From Castellaniella sp049671645 (GTDB lineage Bacteria > Pseudomonadota > Gammaproteobacteria > Burkholderiales > Burkholderiaceae_B), in contig NZ_JBATVG010000013.1 of NCBI RefSeq assembly GCF_049671645.1, positions 1 to 64,000 of the forward strand: a stretch of DNA of 64,000 nt, written 5' to 3'. Made by a program: the position numbers and the translations under genes. Shown one piece after another: positions 1 to 9,066 of the stretch. The notes below the pieces were generated by a model. That model did not search any database, had not been told where the DNA came from, and saw nothing but the letters and a program-made list of their open reading frames with translations. Every line of letters begins with the position of its first letter. The first letter of the stretch is position 1.

Positions 1-29
1 ATTAAAACACATCTGCATCTCAATGTCAA
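1..29 (-). promoter_or_regulatory. Putative sigma-70 promoter firing out of the left edge
   Basis: Read on the minus strand there is a perfect -35 hexamer TTGACA (positions 24-29), a 17-bp spacer and a -10 TTTAAT (positions 1-6, five of six consensus bases). Transcription would start just left of the window. It lies about 180 bp downstream of a second minus-strand promoter-like element, so the two may be a tandem pair driving one strong transcription unit beyond the edge. The target gene is not visible. Confidence 0.5.
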
Positions 30-147
30 GCCAGACTGCCTTCGGCCGAAACCGAATCCCCGTCGCTCACAGCCATCATCGATCGAGCTAAACGCTTGCA
101 AATCAATGACTTCTGCGTGGCAACCAACCAGTAAAACCGATCAGTTT

Positions 148-161
148 CAGGGTTAACCCTG
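148..161. repeat. 14-bp perfect palindrome in the leader region
   Basis: CAGGGTTAACCCTG is a perfect palindrome lying between the two minus-strand promoter-like elements. It could form a small hairpin in a leader transcript or be a protein site. Nothing in the sequence decides its role. Confidence 0.35.
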
Positions 162-185
162 GGTGCCCTGCGGCGAAGAGACCGA

Positions 186-215
186 ACTATAGCACAGCTT
201 TTTTACACCGCGCAA
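186..215 (-). promoter_or_regulatory. Putative strong promoter with AT-rich upstream element
   Basis: On the minus strand TTGCGC (210-215) and TATAGT (186-191) are separated by 18 bp. Upstream of the -35, positions about 222-242 are almost pure A/T, like an UP element. The layout (UP element, strong core promoter, long untranslated leader, second promoter at the window edge) resembles ribosomal RNA operon promoters, but no rRNA sequence is inside the window. The whole interval 1-342 holds no protein-coding gene that I can support. Confidence 0.4.
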
Positions 216-342
216 GTCACTCCACAATTTATTGAAAATATATCGCCACGGCCGTCGTGACGCCCCATGCGGCCACTGACTGCCATCGATGGTGATACAG
301 TCCCAGGCAGGACATTCCTTACATAAGAACGATACTTCCATC

Positions 343-1818
343 ATGCCTGCCAGCGAAGACATTCTGATCAACGTCACTCCTTTTGAAACCCGTGTCGCCC
401 TGACGACGCAAGGCGTCGTGCAGGAACTCCACATGGAGCGCACCATACAGCGCGGGCACGTGGGCAATCTCTATCTGGGACGAGTGGCGCGGGTACTGCC
501 CGGCATGCAAAGCGCCTTCGTGGACATCGGCCAGGAACGCGCGGCTTTCATCCATGTGGCCGACCTGCGGCAGAACCGCCACGCCCGCAGCGCCGGCGAA
601 CACGCCCCCCAGACGCCCATCGAAAAGCTGCTGTTCGAGGGCCAGCCGCTGCTGGTGCAAGTCATCAAGGACCCCATGGGCACCAAGGGCGCGCGCCTGT
701 CCACGCACATCAGCATCGCGGGACGCATGCTGGTGTACCTGCCGCACGAACCGCACATCGGCGTATCGCAGCGCATCGACGGCGAAGCCGAACGCGAAGC
801 CCTGCGCCAGCGCATTGTGGCCCTGCGGCCGGCCGACGAACCGGGCGGCTTCATCGTGCGCACGCAGGCCGAGGGCGCCAGCGACGAGGAGCTGGCGGAC
901 GATATCAGCTACCTGCGCATGCTGTGGACCAGCATCCAGGAACGGATCCGTCAGGTGCCCGCCCCTTCGCCCGTCTACGTGGAATTGACGCTGGCCCAGC
1001 GCGTGCTGCGCGACATGGCGACGCCCGAGACCGGCGGCATCACGGTGGATTCCCGCTCCGTCACCCAGGAACTGATCGCCTGGGCGCAGCGCTACACCCC
1101 ATCAGTCGTTGAACGCATTCATCATTACAGCGGAAACCGGCCTCTGTTCGATACCGCCAACGTAGACGAGGAAATCGCCCGGGCGCTATCGCGCCGCGTG
1201 GATCTGAAATCCGGCGGATACCTGATCATCGACCAGACCGAGGCATTGACGACCGTGGACGTGAATACCGGGGGCTACGTCGGCGGGCGCAATTTCGACG
1301 ACACGATCTTCAGGACCAATCTGGAAGCCGCGGTGGCCATCGCGCGGCAACTGCGCCTGCGCAATCTGGGCGGCATCATCGTGCTGGACTTCATCGACAT
1401 GGACGACGCCGGGCATCAGGCTTCGGTCCTGGCGGAACTGCACAAGGCCCTGTCGCCCGACCGGACCCGCGTCACCGTCAGCGGCTTCAGCCAGCTGGGT
1501 CTGGTGGAAATGACGCGCAAGCGCACCCGGGATTCTCTGGCGCATCAGCTCTGCGAGCCCTGCCCCACCTGCCAATCCCGAGGCGCGGTGCGCACCGCCC
1601 GCACGCTGTGCTACGAGATCCTGAGGGAAATCCTGCGTGAAGCCCGCCAGTTCGATCCCAAGGAGTTCCGCATCGTCGCATCCCAGGCGGTGATCGATCT
1701 GTTCCTGGAAGAAGAAAGCCAGCACCTGGCGATGCTGGGCGACTTCGTCGGCAAGCCGATTTCGCTGGCGGTGGAAGCCAGCTACGGACAGGAACAATAC
1801 GATCTGGTGCTGCTATAG
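343..1818 (+). CDS. rng: Ribonuclease G
   Basis: RNase E/G family endoribonuclease that matures 16S rRNA 5' ends and takes part in mRNA turnover in the cytoplasm. The 491-residue product has the expected length. An S1-like RNA-binding region lies at about residues 35-115. The catalytic core shows VDVNTG at about 305-310 and LDFIDM at about 348-353, carrying the two conserved metal-binding aspartates. CEPCPTC at about 404-410 is the zinc-link cysteine motif. An in-frame ATG at 289 exists, but family members begin close to the ILINVTP motif, so the ATG at 343 is preferred; neither start has a clear ribosome-binding site. The gene ends 7 bp before the convergent lipoprotein gene. Confidence 0.95.
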   Translation: MPASEDILINVTPFETRVALTTQGVVQELHMERTIQRGHVGNLYLGRVARVLPGMQSAFVDIGQERAAFIHVADLRQNRHARSAGEHAPQTPIEKLLFEGQPLLVQVIKDPMGTKGARLSTHISIAGRMLVYLPHEPHIGVSQRIDGEAEREALRQRIVALRPADEPGGFIVRTQAEGASDEELADDISYLRMLWTSIQERIRQVPAPSPVYVELTLAQRVLRDMATPETGGITVDSRSVTQELIAWAQRYTPSVVERIHHYSGNRPLFDTANVDEEIARALSRRVDLKSGGYLIIDQTEALTTVDVNTGGYVGGRNFDDTIFRTNLEAAVAIARQLRLRNLGGIIVLDFIDMDDAGHQASVLAELHKALSPDRTRVTVSGFSQLGLVEMTRKRTRDSLAHQLCEPCPTCQSRGAVRTARTLCYEILREILREARQFDPKEFRIVASQAVIDLFLEEESQHLAMLGDFVGKPISLAVEASYGQEQYDLVLL

Positions 1819-1825
1819 GCCTGTT

Positions 1826-2263
1826 CTACTCGCCCGCGTCCATCTTGTTTTCCCAACTGCTGTCGGCGTGGCAGAGTTCCGGCTTCATCATGGCGGTCAT
1901 CATCTCGTGCACACGGTCCATCTGGCCGGCGCGATAACTGTAGGCCTTGACGTTGATGGTGCGGTTGTGCAGCAGGGTCAGGCTCAAGACGACACTGCGG
2001 TCCCAGCCGGCATCCGGCACGGGCCGGTAGACGACGCGGCCAAAAGAAGTTTCATTGGGCACCATCTCGAAGGTATAGGTCTGCCCGCAGGCCGCCGCGT
2101 GGCGGAACAGGTTCTGCTGCACGCCCGGGAAGTCGATCGGGAGGCGGCGACGTTCCGTCACCTGATAGCGGGGCGTCTCCAGCTCGTCCAGGGTCAGGCC
2201 GGGAGGGTGGCTGGCGCACGCGGACAGCAGGGCCAGAGAGCTCAGAACGTAAATCGTCTTCAT
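1826..2263 (-). CDS. Small putative lipoprotein of unknown function
   Basis: A 145-residue protein with a short charged N-terminus, a hydrophobic stretch and a lipobox ending LSAC at about residues 12-15, so it is expected to be lipid-modified and anchored in the envelope. The rest is soluble and I recognise no domain. The ATG at 2263 is chosen because GGAG lies just upstream and because a start at 2320 would put a non-signal extension before the signal peptide. It follows msbA by 53 bp on the same strand and could be co-transcribed with it. Function unknown. Confidence 0.75.
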   Translation of the reverse strand: MKTIYVLSSLALLSACASHPPGLTLDELETPRYQVTERRRLPIDFPGVQQNLFRHAAACGQTYTFEMVPNETSFGRVVYRPVPDAGWDRSVVLSLTLLHNRTINVKAYSYRAGQMDRVHEMMTAMMKPELCHADSSWENKMDAGE

Positions 2264-2316
2264 CGGGTGCTCCAAGAAACGAATCCAGAATGGTAATCCA
2301 GCTTGCCGTGCCGGCG

Positions 2317-4149
2317 TCACGGCGCATCCGCGTCCGGCCGGTCTGCGACGCCATCCGCCCCGCCGGGAACGGAGTCCTGGAACTGCAGTTGATATAAGGA
2401 CGCATACAGGCCCCCCTGGGCCAGCAGGTCGGTGTGCGTGCCGGATTCGGCGATGCGCCCCTGGTCCAGCACGATGATGCGGTCGGCCTTTTGCACCGTG
2501 CTGAGCCGATGGGCGATGACCAAGGTCGTGCGTCCGGCCATCAGACGCTCCAGCGAGGCCTGGACCTGGCGTTCGGCCTCGTTGTCCAGAGCGGAAGTGG
2601 CCTCGTCCAGGATCAGGATGGGCGCGTCCTTGATCAGGGCCCGGGCAATGGCCAGGCGCTGGCGCTGGCCCCCCGACAGCGTACTGGCATTGCTGCCCAC
2701 CTGGGTATGCATGCCATCCGGCAGGCCCGCCACGAAGTCCCAGAGGCTCGCAGCCTCCAGCGCCGCGCGCACGCGCGCCTCCGGGATGTCTCCCAGCACC
2801 CCGTAGGCCACGTTCTCGGCGATGGTGCCTTCGAACAGGACCACATCCTGGCTGACCAGGGATAATTGCGAGCGCAAGGCGCGCAGGCGGAATTCCCGCA
2901 CGTCGATGCCATCGATCAGGATCTGTCCGCCGCTGGGTTCGATGAATCGGGGCAGCATATTGACCAGCGTGGTCTTGCCGCTGCCGGACCGCCCCACCAG
3001 CGCCACGGTCTGCCCCGCCTGCACGGCAAAGGACACGGCGTCCAGCGTATTGCGCGACACATCCGGAAAGCGATGGGTGACGGACTGGAACGTCACCTGC
3101 CCCGCCAGGCGCCCGTCGATGTCGCGCGTGCCGTGATCGGACTCGACGGGCTCCTCGATCAGGGCGAAGACGGATTCGGCGGACACCAGCATGCGTTGAG
3201 CGGCGCCGGCGATGTTGGTGAGGCGCTTGAGCGGGTCGAAGATCTGGCCCAGGGCAGCCATGAACGCCGCGAAGCTGCCGACTGTCAGGCCCTGGTGGTT
3301 GGCCTGGTACAGCGCGACCGCCACCACGATGGCCACCGACAGCGCCACGAAAAACTGAGAAATCGGCGACATGGCCGAATCGGCGCTGGCCGCCCGCATC
3401 GCAAAGCGCCGCAGGCGGGCGTTGACGTAGCCGAAGCGTTCCCGCTCGCGCGCATAGCCGTCGAACAGCTTGACGACGCGCTGGCCGGCAATGCCTTCGG
3501 ACACGACCCGCGTGAGTTCCGCGTTCATGTTGATCGTGTCGCGGTTGATGCGGCGCAGCCGGCGCACGAAATAGCGCCCCGTCAGCACGGACAGCGGCAG
3601 CATGACGAGCACGATCAGGGTCAGTTGCCAGGACATGTACAGCAACACCGCCAGCAAGGCGACCACGGTCAGGGATTCGCGCACGATGACGCGGACGACT
3701 TCGGTGGACAGGCCGCTGACGTTGCCCGCATCGATGGTGAAGCGGTTCAGCAAACGCCCCCGGTCGCGCGACCGGAAGGTTTCATCCGACATGCTCAGCA
3801 GGCGTTCGAACATGTCGCCCCGCAGGCCCAGCAGCATGTTGTTGGCCACCCAGGACATCAGGTAAGTGCCCAAAAACGTCGTCACGCCGCGCAGCAGCAT
3901 CAGCCCGACCACCGCCAGCGGGATGGACCAGATATACGACGGCCGGGCGCCCGTGAAACCCTCGTCCAGCAGGGGTTTCATGATGACGGCCAGCAGGGGC
4001 TGCGTGGCCGAGGCCACGCTGAGCAGCAGCAGCGCCAGCAGGCCGACTTTCCAGTCCTTGCCCAGGCGCAGATAAATCTGGCGCCACAACGCCAGCCGCA
4101 CGGGGCGGCTGTCAGTAGCCTGATTCGAATCGGGTTTCAACCGGCACAC
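2317..4149 (-). CDS. msbA: Lipid A/LPS flippase ABC transporter MsbA
   Basis: Half-size ABC exporter (610 residues) of the inner membrane that flips lipid A-core from the cytoplasmic to the periplasmic leaflet. The N-terminal half holds about six hydrophobic membrane segments (residues about 35-320). The nucleotide-binding domain carries Walker A GRSGSGKT at 386-393, the LSGGQ signature at 491-495, Walker B ILILDEA at about 511-517 and an H-loop histidine in the IAHRLS motif near 546. Placement beside a heptosyltransferase-like gene and near an LPS glycosyltransferase operon supports lipid A rather than drug export, though general multidrug half-transporters look similar. It is divergent from the gene at 4229. 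Confidence 0.9.
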   Translation of the reverse strand: MCRLKPDSNQATDSRPVRLALWRQIYLRLGKDWKVGLLALLLLSVASATQPLLAVIMKPLLDEGFTGARPSYIWSIPLAVVGLMLLRGVTTFLGTYLMSWVANNMLLGLRGDMFERLLSMSDETFRSRDRGRLLNRFTIDAGNVSGLSTEVVRVIVRESLTVVALLAVLLYMSWQLTLIVLVMLPLSVLTGRYFVRRLRRINRDTINMNAELTRVVSEGIAGQRVVKLFDGYARERERFGYVNARLRRFAMRAASADSAMSPISQFFVALSVAIVVAVALYQANHQGLTVGSFAAFMAALGQIFDPLKRLTNIAGAAQRMLVSAESVFALIEEPVESDHGTRDIDGRLAGQVTFQSVTHRFPDVSRNTLDAVSFAVQAGQTVALVGRSGSGKTTLVNMLPRFIEPSGGQILIDGIDVREFRLRALRSQLSLVSQDVVLFEGTIAENVAYGVLGDIPEARVRAALEAASLWDFVAGLPDGMHTQVGSNASTLSGGQRQRLAIARALIKDAPILILDEATSALDNEAERQVQASLERLMAGRTTLVIAHRLSTVQKADRIIVLDQGRIAESGTHTDLLAQGGLYASLYQLQFQDSVPGGADGVADRPDADAP

Positions 4150-4228
4150 TCTCTTATATACTGTCGTGAATCACGCATTTTAGCCCGCCAGCCATCAGTT
4201 CCCGCAGCGGGCCGCTGGAGCACCCGCG

Positions 4229-5206
4229 TTGACACCCGCCACCCGACCTGCCCTGTACGTGCGTCTGCCCAATTGGGTGGGCGACGTCTGCATGAGCCTT
4301 CCCAGCCTGGATACCTTGCTGGGAGCGGGCTTGCCGCTCATTGTCTGCGCCCGGCCCTGGGCGCAGGATCTGCTGGCCGCCTACCCCCTGGCCGGGTTCG
4401 TGCCGATGCGCGGGTCCTGGCGCGAGGACCGGGCCGCCGTACGCCAGCATCTGAAACAATCCGCCCAGGGCAAATCCCTGGGGCTGCTGCTGCCCGACTC
4501 CCTGTCCAGCGCGCTGGTGTTCCGCTTCGCCGGCATTCCGTGCGCCGGCTACCGGGACGATGGCCGCAGCCTGATCCTGCGCTGGCCCTGCCGCAAACCC
4601 GCAGGGCCGCTGCACGCCGTGCAATCATGGCACTACCTCACCCGCCACGCCCTGACACGGTGGCAACTCCCGGTCGTGGATCCGGAACCCGCCGAGGAGC
4701 TGCGCTGGCAGGCCGCCGCCGCGCACGAACTGCAGGCCGCGCAGGCCTTGGCGCAGGCCGGGCTGAAACGGGACGCCTTCGTGCTGATCGCGCCGACCGC
4801 CACCGGGCTGCACAAAGGCCGGGTCAAGGCATGGTCGGGCTTCGACAGCCTGACGCAGTCGCTGCAGGCGCGCGGCATTCCCGTCGTCATGGCCCCTCCG
4901 GCCACTGAACAACAGGCGGCGCAGGCCGCCGCCCCGACCGCGCAACGGTTGCCGCCCCTGGGGCTGGGGGCCTTCGCCGCCCTGACCCGGCAAGCCCGGC
5001 TGGTCATCTGCAACGACTCCGGCGTCTCGCACCTGGCGGCCGCCGCCCACGCCCGCCAGATCACCCTGTTTGGCGTCACAGACCCCAACCGCACAGGCCC
5101 CTGGTCCAACCAGGCCCTGCGCCTGGGGCACTTGCACGCCTGGCCCAGCGCCCCCGAGGTCCTGGATCAGGCACTGGAACACATGAACATTCCTCCTGCC
5201 GCATGA
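4229..5206 (+). CDS. LPS heptosyltransferase-like protein (GT9 family)
   Basis: A 325-residue GT9-family enzyme of the ADP-heptose:LPS heptosyltransferase type, expected to act on the inner core at the cytoplasmic face of the inner membrane. The N-terminal LPNWVGD motif (residues 13-19) and the CNDSGVSHLAAA segment (from about 261) are typical of this family and contribute to the donor site. Translation begins at a TTG preceded by GGAG (about 4217-4220). Its stop overlaps the next gene by four bases (ATGA). It resembles WaaF more than WaaC by its first motif, but I cannot fix the acceptor, so no symbol is given. Confidence 0.85.
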   Translation: MTPATRPALYVRLPNWVGDVCMSLPSLDTLLGAGLPLIVCARPWAQDLLAAYPLAGFVPMRGSWREDRAAVRQHLKQSAQGKSLGLLLPDSLSSALVFRFAGIPCAGYRDDGRSLILRWPCRKPAGPLHAVQSWHYLTRHALTRWQLPVVDPEPAEELRWQAAAAHELQAAQALAQAGLKRDAFVLIAPTATGLHKGRVKAWSGFDSLTQSLQARGIPVVMAPPATEQQAAQAAAPTAQRLPPLGLGAFAALTRQARLVICNDSGVSHLAAAAHARQITLFGVTDPNRTGPWSNQALRLGHLHAWPSAPEVLDQALEHMNIPPAA

Positions 5207-5967
5207 GCGTTTCCGAATTTCTGGCCAATCTGGTCATTCCCCTGAACCTATCCGTCACACTGCTGGTCCTGGCCGCGATCCTGTTCGTCGTGCGCTGGCG
5301 CAAGACTGCCGCCATCATCACCGTGAGCGCCGTGGCCTGGGCCGTGTTCTGGTCCCTGCCGACGACCTCCCTGTGGGCCGGCGGCCTGCTGGAGCAGCGC
5401 TATCCCCACGAGCCCGCCGCAGCGCTGCCCACGGCCCAGGCCATCGTGGTGCTGGGCGGCAACACCGCCAACGGCAGGCCCAACTGGTTCGAATCCTACA
5501 ACCCGAAGATGACAGTGTTGCGCACCGATACGGCGGCCCGTCTGTATGCGGCCGACAAGGCGCCGCTGGTCATCGTCTCCGGCGCCGCCCTGGACGGCGG
5601 AATCAGCGAGGCGCGCATGATGGCCTCGGCGCTGGAACGCGACGGGGTGCCGGCCGCGGTCATCATCCAGGAAGACCACAGCCTGACGACGCACCAGAAC
5701 GCGGTCTATACGGCCAAGGTCCTGCGCCAGCACGACATTCAACAGTTCCTGCTGGTGACGTCGGCCCTGCATATGCCGCGCGCGATGGCCAGTTTCCAGA
5801 AGCAGGGCCTGAACCCGATCGCCGCGCCCTCTCCACCGCAGATCGTGGTTCCGGACGAACCGGATTTTTCATTCTGGCTGCCGGACCTGCGCACCCTGAA
5901 TGCCAGCCGCTCGATCGTCAAGGAATACCTGGGCCTGCTGGTGTACTGGATACGCGGCTGGGTGTAG
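5203..5967 (+). CDS. YdcF/ElyC family membrane protein (DUF218)
   Basis: A 254-residue protein with two N-terminal hydrophobic segments (about residues 10-30 and 35-55), then a DUF218 domain starting at the IVVLGGN motif near residue 82. ElyC/SanA/YdcF relatives are envelope proteins; ElyC affects undecaprenyl-phosphate-linked envelope synthesis in E. coli. The gene is translationally coupled to the heptosyltransferase-like gene through an ATGA overlap, which fits a role in envelope polysaccharide metabolism. The exact biochemical activity of the family is unsettled. Confidence 0.85.
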   Translation: MSVSEFLANLVIPLNLSVTLLVLAAILFVVRWRKTAAIITVSAVAWAVFWSLPTTSLWAGGLLEQRYPHEPAAALPTAQAIVVLGGNTANGRPNWFESYNPKMTVLRTDTAARLYAADKAPLVIVSGAALDGGISEARMMASALERDGVPAAVIIQEDHSLTTHQNAVYTAKVLRQHDIQQFLLVTSALHMPRAMASFQKQGLNPIAAPSPPQIVVPDEPDFSFWLPDLRTLNASRSIVKEYLGLLVYWIRGWV

Positions 5968-5998
5968 CGCTGTAGCGCCCCCTGAGGGCCGCGCAGGG

Positions 5999-7195
5999 TC
6001 ATCGGCCCCCGGCCCGGCGCTCCCGCAGGATGTCCGCGTACAGCGCCAGATACTGCCGGGCGACCTCGGGCCAGGCATGCCGCGCCAGGACCCCTCCCAT
6101 GCCGGCCCGCAGGCGGTCACGCAGGGCAGGATCGGCGATCAGCCGTTCAATCGCCTGAGCCAGTTCGTCCGCCCGTTCCGGGTGGCTGAGCACCAGGGCC
6201 TCTTCGCCGGCCGTCACATATTGAGCGAAACCGCACCAGGGAGCCGGGCTGAGAATCACCGGCAGGCCAAAGGACATCGCTTCCAGAGGCGCCATGCCGA
6301 AGCTGTCGTTCAAGGTGGGATGCACGTAGAGATCGGCCGCCTGGTAATAGGGCGCCACCTGCGAGGTTTCCGGCACCAGATGCACCCGCCCGCGCACGGA
6401 TTCCGGGGCCTGGGCCACGCAATCCCGAGACGCCGCGTTGGCGCCCACCACCAGCAGCAGGACATCGTCGGGCAACTGCTGCAAAGCCCGCAGCACCGTG
6501 GGCAGGCCCTTGCGCAAAGGGTTGCGGGCCACCAGCAGACACAGGACACCTTGATCGGGCAGGCCCAGCGCCTGGCGGCCCTGGCGCCGCTGTTCAGCCG
6601 TGACGGGCGGCTCCGCCGCGACACCCGGGGGAATCACCGGAATCCGCGTTTCCGCGAATCCATAGGCCTGCCCCAATTGATGGGCGATCAGCTGGGATAC
6701 GGCAACCGCCCGATGGGCGGGGCGCGGCGCGACGCGGCGGGCTTCCAGCCCCAGATAGGTCAGCACCCGGGGGCTGACATACGACAGCGCGCGCCGCATG
6801 AAGGCCATGGGCTGCACTCGCCAGCGATAGCGGACCGGCGTGACGTGGATGACTTCCACGTCGCCGCACCAGCCGTTCATATGGGAATGAACAATGTCGA
6901 ATCCCCGACGGGTCAGCCGCGCCGCCCGCCTGGCGAACAGCCAGACCCGGATCCAGCTGGGCCAGCGGCGACTGACCCGGACCGGATGGAACGGCAGTTG
7001 CAGCTCGCAGGCAGCGTCGTATTCCCGCGCGAACACCGTGATGCGATGGCCGGCCGCGGCCAGTTCCCGCATCAGCGCCACGCCGTAGGCTTCCGCGCCG
7101 CCAAAGCGGCTGCCGAAACGATCGACGACGAAGGCGATGGACAGCCCCGACGGGGACTGCGCCGGCTCGTCCGGCCGCGGTTCCCCGGCGCTCAC
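5999..7195 (-). CDS. Glycosyltransferase family 4, last gene of the LPS cluster
   Basis: A 398-residue retaining GT-B glycosyltransferase. The N-terminal half starts at the LSIAFVVDRFG segment with a GGAEAYG loop, and the C-terminal half carries the donor-site block DSFGMAPLEAMSFGLP with the conserved glutamate. The chosen start is a GTG at 7195 with GGAGG five bases upstream; it overlaps the stop of the preceding deacetylase gene (GTGA). A longer frame running to 7420 only reads into that deacetylase. Expected to add a sugar to LPS core or a related glycan in the cytoplasm. The sugar and linkage cannot be read from sequence. Confidence 0.88.
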   Translation of the reverse strand: MSAGEPRPDEPAQSPSGLSIAFVVDRFGSRFGGAEAYGVALMRELAAAGHRITVFAREYDAACELQLPFHPVRVSRRWPSWIRVWLFARRAARLTRRGFDIVHSHMNGWCGDVEVIHVTPVRYRWRVQPMAFMRRALSYVSPRVLTYLGLEARRVAPRPAHRAVAVSQLIAHQLGQAYGFAETRIPVIPPGVAAEPPVTAEQRRQGRQALGLPDQGVLCLLVARNPLRKGLPTVLRALQQLPDDVLLLVVGANAASRDCVAQAPESVRGRVHLVPETSQVAPYYQAADLYVHPTLNDSFGMAPLEAMSFGLPVILSPAPWCGFAQYVTAGEEALVLSHPERADELAQAIERLIADPALRDRLRAGMGGVLARHAWPEVARQYLALYADILRERRAGGR

Positions 7196-7932
7196 GCCGT
7201 CCTCCGCTCGCGCCGGACACGCTTGCGGTCTTCCAGCGGAGTCAGGCATTTCTGCAGAAACCGCAGCAGCAAAGTGGAGCGCATGACCGCGATCCGCGGC
7301 AAGGCGAAGACGTCGTCCGCACGCCGCGCCAGGCCGCCGGCGGTCGTGGTCGCGCTGTCGTAGCCCGCTTCCCGCACGCAATCCGCCAGGACGGGCGTGA
7401 ACTTTCCATAGGGGTAGCAAAAGGCCCTGACCGGCGCACCCGTGAGCTGTTCGAGCGCCTCGCGGGAATCGTGGATCTCGTTGAACGCCAGTTCGGGGGA
7501 CAGACGCGGCAGCACGGGATGATTCAAAGTGTGGGAGCCGGCCTCGTGCCCCGCCGCCACCCAGTCCCGCACCCCCTGGGCATCCATCAGGGCGGACGCG
7601 GGAACGCCCTCGGCCCGGTCCCAGACGTTGGAGCCCCCCAACTGCCGCACGACGAAATAATTGGTGGCCTGAAAGCCGCAGTCTTCCAGGATCGGCACGG
7701 CGTGATCCAGGACATTCCGGTAGCCGTCGTCGAAAGTCAGGCCAAAGACCTTGCCTTGCTTGTCGCCGCGCAGATAAGGCATCAACTGCGCCATGGACAG
7801 GCCTCGATAGCCCAGCCGGCGCAGCCAGATCATCTGCCGCCGGAAATCCCGGGGATGCACGGTGAGCCCCCGATAAGGGGTCCCCCGGGGATTGGGTTCG
7901 CCAATCTGGTGGTACATGAGGATGGGGATCAT
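7192..7932 (-). CDS. Polysaccharide deacetylase (NodB domain)
   Basis: A 246-residue NodB/CE4-type protein with no signal peptide. The metal and catalytic motifs are present: TFDDG at 66-70, the metal-ligand histidines in SHTLNH (134 and 138) and a YPYGKF block at about 173-178. Such enzymes remove N-acetyl groups from hexosamines. The missing signal peptide and the position between glycosyltransferases suggest action on a cytoplasmic LPS-core intermediate. It follows the upstream glycosyltransferase gene by 21 bp and overlaps the downstream one by four bases. Confidence 0.87.
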   Translation of the reverse strand: MIPILMYHQIGEPNPRGTPYRGLTVHPRDFRRQMIWLRRLGYRGLSMAQLMPYLRGDKQGKVFGLTFDDGYRNVLDHAVPILEDCGFQATNYFVVRQLGGSNVWDRAEGVPASALMDAQGVRDWVAAGHEAGSHTLNHPVLPRLSPELAFNEIHDSREALEQLTGAPVRAFCYPYGKFTPVLADCVREAGYDSATTTAGGLARRADDVFALPRIAVMRSTLLLRFLQKCLTPLEDRKRVRRERRTA

Positions 7933-7953
7933 GAACGGATTATATCGGCGCGG

Positions 7954-9066
7954 TCAGCCCTGCGCGCAGACGCGCAGGTAGAAGTCCATCGTCTGCCCGG
8001 AGAGCACGGGCAAGGAAAACAGGGCCAGGGCCCGGTCCCGGGCCGCATCGGCGATCGCCACATCGGTCGGCGCCGCCAGCCGCGCCAGCAGCCAGCGGTG
8101 CAGGACGTCGACGTCGCCCGCCGGGACAACCCAGCCGTCCACGCCATCGCGCACCAGTTCAGGCAGACCGCCCGCGCTCGACACCAGGGTGGGCAACCCC
8201 ATGGACAGCGATTCGCAGGCGGCGTAGGACCCTGCTTCCTGGAAGGACAGCACGAAACCGACGTCGCTGGCGGCCAGCACGCGGCGAGGATCATCCACCA
8301 GTCCCGGAAACACCACGTAGGCGCTCATCCCCAAGGCTTCCACGTCCTGCCGCAAGGTGCCGCGCGGCAAGTCTCCCGCAACCAGCACGCGAAAACGCCG
8401 GCGCTGGGCGACGGGCAAACGCGCCAGGGCCTGCACCAAGGTCAGCCAGCCTTTGGCGCGGTCCGTTCCCGCGACACTGCCCAGGACGCACACGTCGTCG
8501 GGCAGCTCGCCCAGCAGTTCGCGCCGCGCCTGGGCGCATGCGCTGGCGGACTGGGGGCGAAACCGATCCGTGTCGACGCCCAGACGGATCGTCTGGATCA
8601 GGCGGGCCCCATAGCCGGAATCCATCAACTGCCGGCTGACGTAATCACAGACGCCGATGACGCCATCCGTCCCCGCCCACGCCCGCACCCGGTTGCCAAA
8701 ACTGCGCGCAGGCACGGTGTTGTGCTTGGTCCAGACGATACGGGGCCGCCCGGGCAGCCCCAGCCGGGCCAGCATCAGCTGGCGATGATCGGCCGAGCCA
8801 TTCACATGGACGAGGTCGAAACGTTCCTCACGCAACAAGGCGTGAAGCGCCATGACTTCGATCAGCATGGGCCTGAGCCGCGTGCTGAAAGAAGTATTCC
8901 AGACCCGCACGCCCGGAATCTGCCGGGCCTGCGCATACAGGCGACTCGTGGCGGGCGTCGCCACCGTGATCTGGTGTTCCCCCTGGAAGGAGCGCGCCAG
9001 GTTGGCGATATAAGTCGCATGCCCTCCCCCGTTGTGGGGATGGAAATTGGTGTAGAGGATCTTCAT
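7954..9066 (-). CDS. Glycosyltransferase family 4
   Basis: A 370-residue GT-B glycosyltransferase. It opens with a beta strand and a glycine-rich loop (HNGGGHATY, residues 11-19) and has the family C-terminal block around GSYAACESLSMGLPTLV, where the glutamate contacts the nucleotide sugar. It overlaps the upstream GT2 gene by four bases (ATGA), so the two are probably made together. Likely a core-oligosaccharide transferase; donor and acceptor are unknown. Confidence 0.88.
   Translation of the reverse strand: MKILYTNFHPHNGGGHATYIANLARSFQGEHQITVATPATSRLYAQARQIPGVRVWNTSFSTRLRPMLIEVMALHALLREERFDLVHVNGSADHRQLMLARLGLPGRPRIVWTKHNTVPARSFGNRVRAWAGTDGVIGVCDYVSRQLMDSGYGARLIQTIRLGVDTDRFRPQSASACAQARRELLGELPDDVCVLGSVAGTDRAKGWLTLVQALARLPVAQRRRFRVLVAGDLPRGTLRQDVEALGMSAYVVFPGLVDDPRRVLAASDVGFVLSFQEAGSYAACESLSMGLPTLVSSAGGLPELVRDGVDGWVVPAGDVDVLHRWLLARLAAPTDVAIADAARDRALALFSLPVLSGQTMDFYLRVCAQG

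Noticed and set aside
4165..4175. Near-palindrome CGTGAATCACG between msbA and the heptosyltransferase-like gene
   Set aside because: Only 11 bp with a single central base; too short to separate from chance without a known regulator.
2866..4908. A 680-codon plus-strand frame opposite msbA
   Set aside because: Low-complexity His/Gln/Gly/Arg composition and overlap with the motif-rich msbA and heptosyltransferase genes mark it as a shadow.
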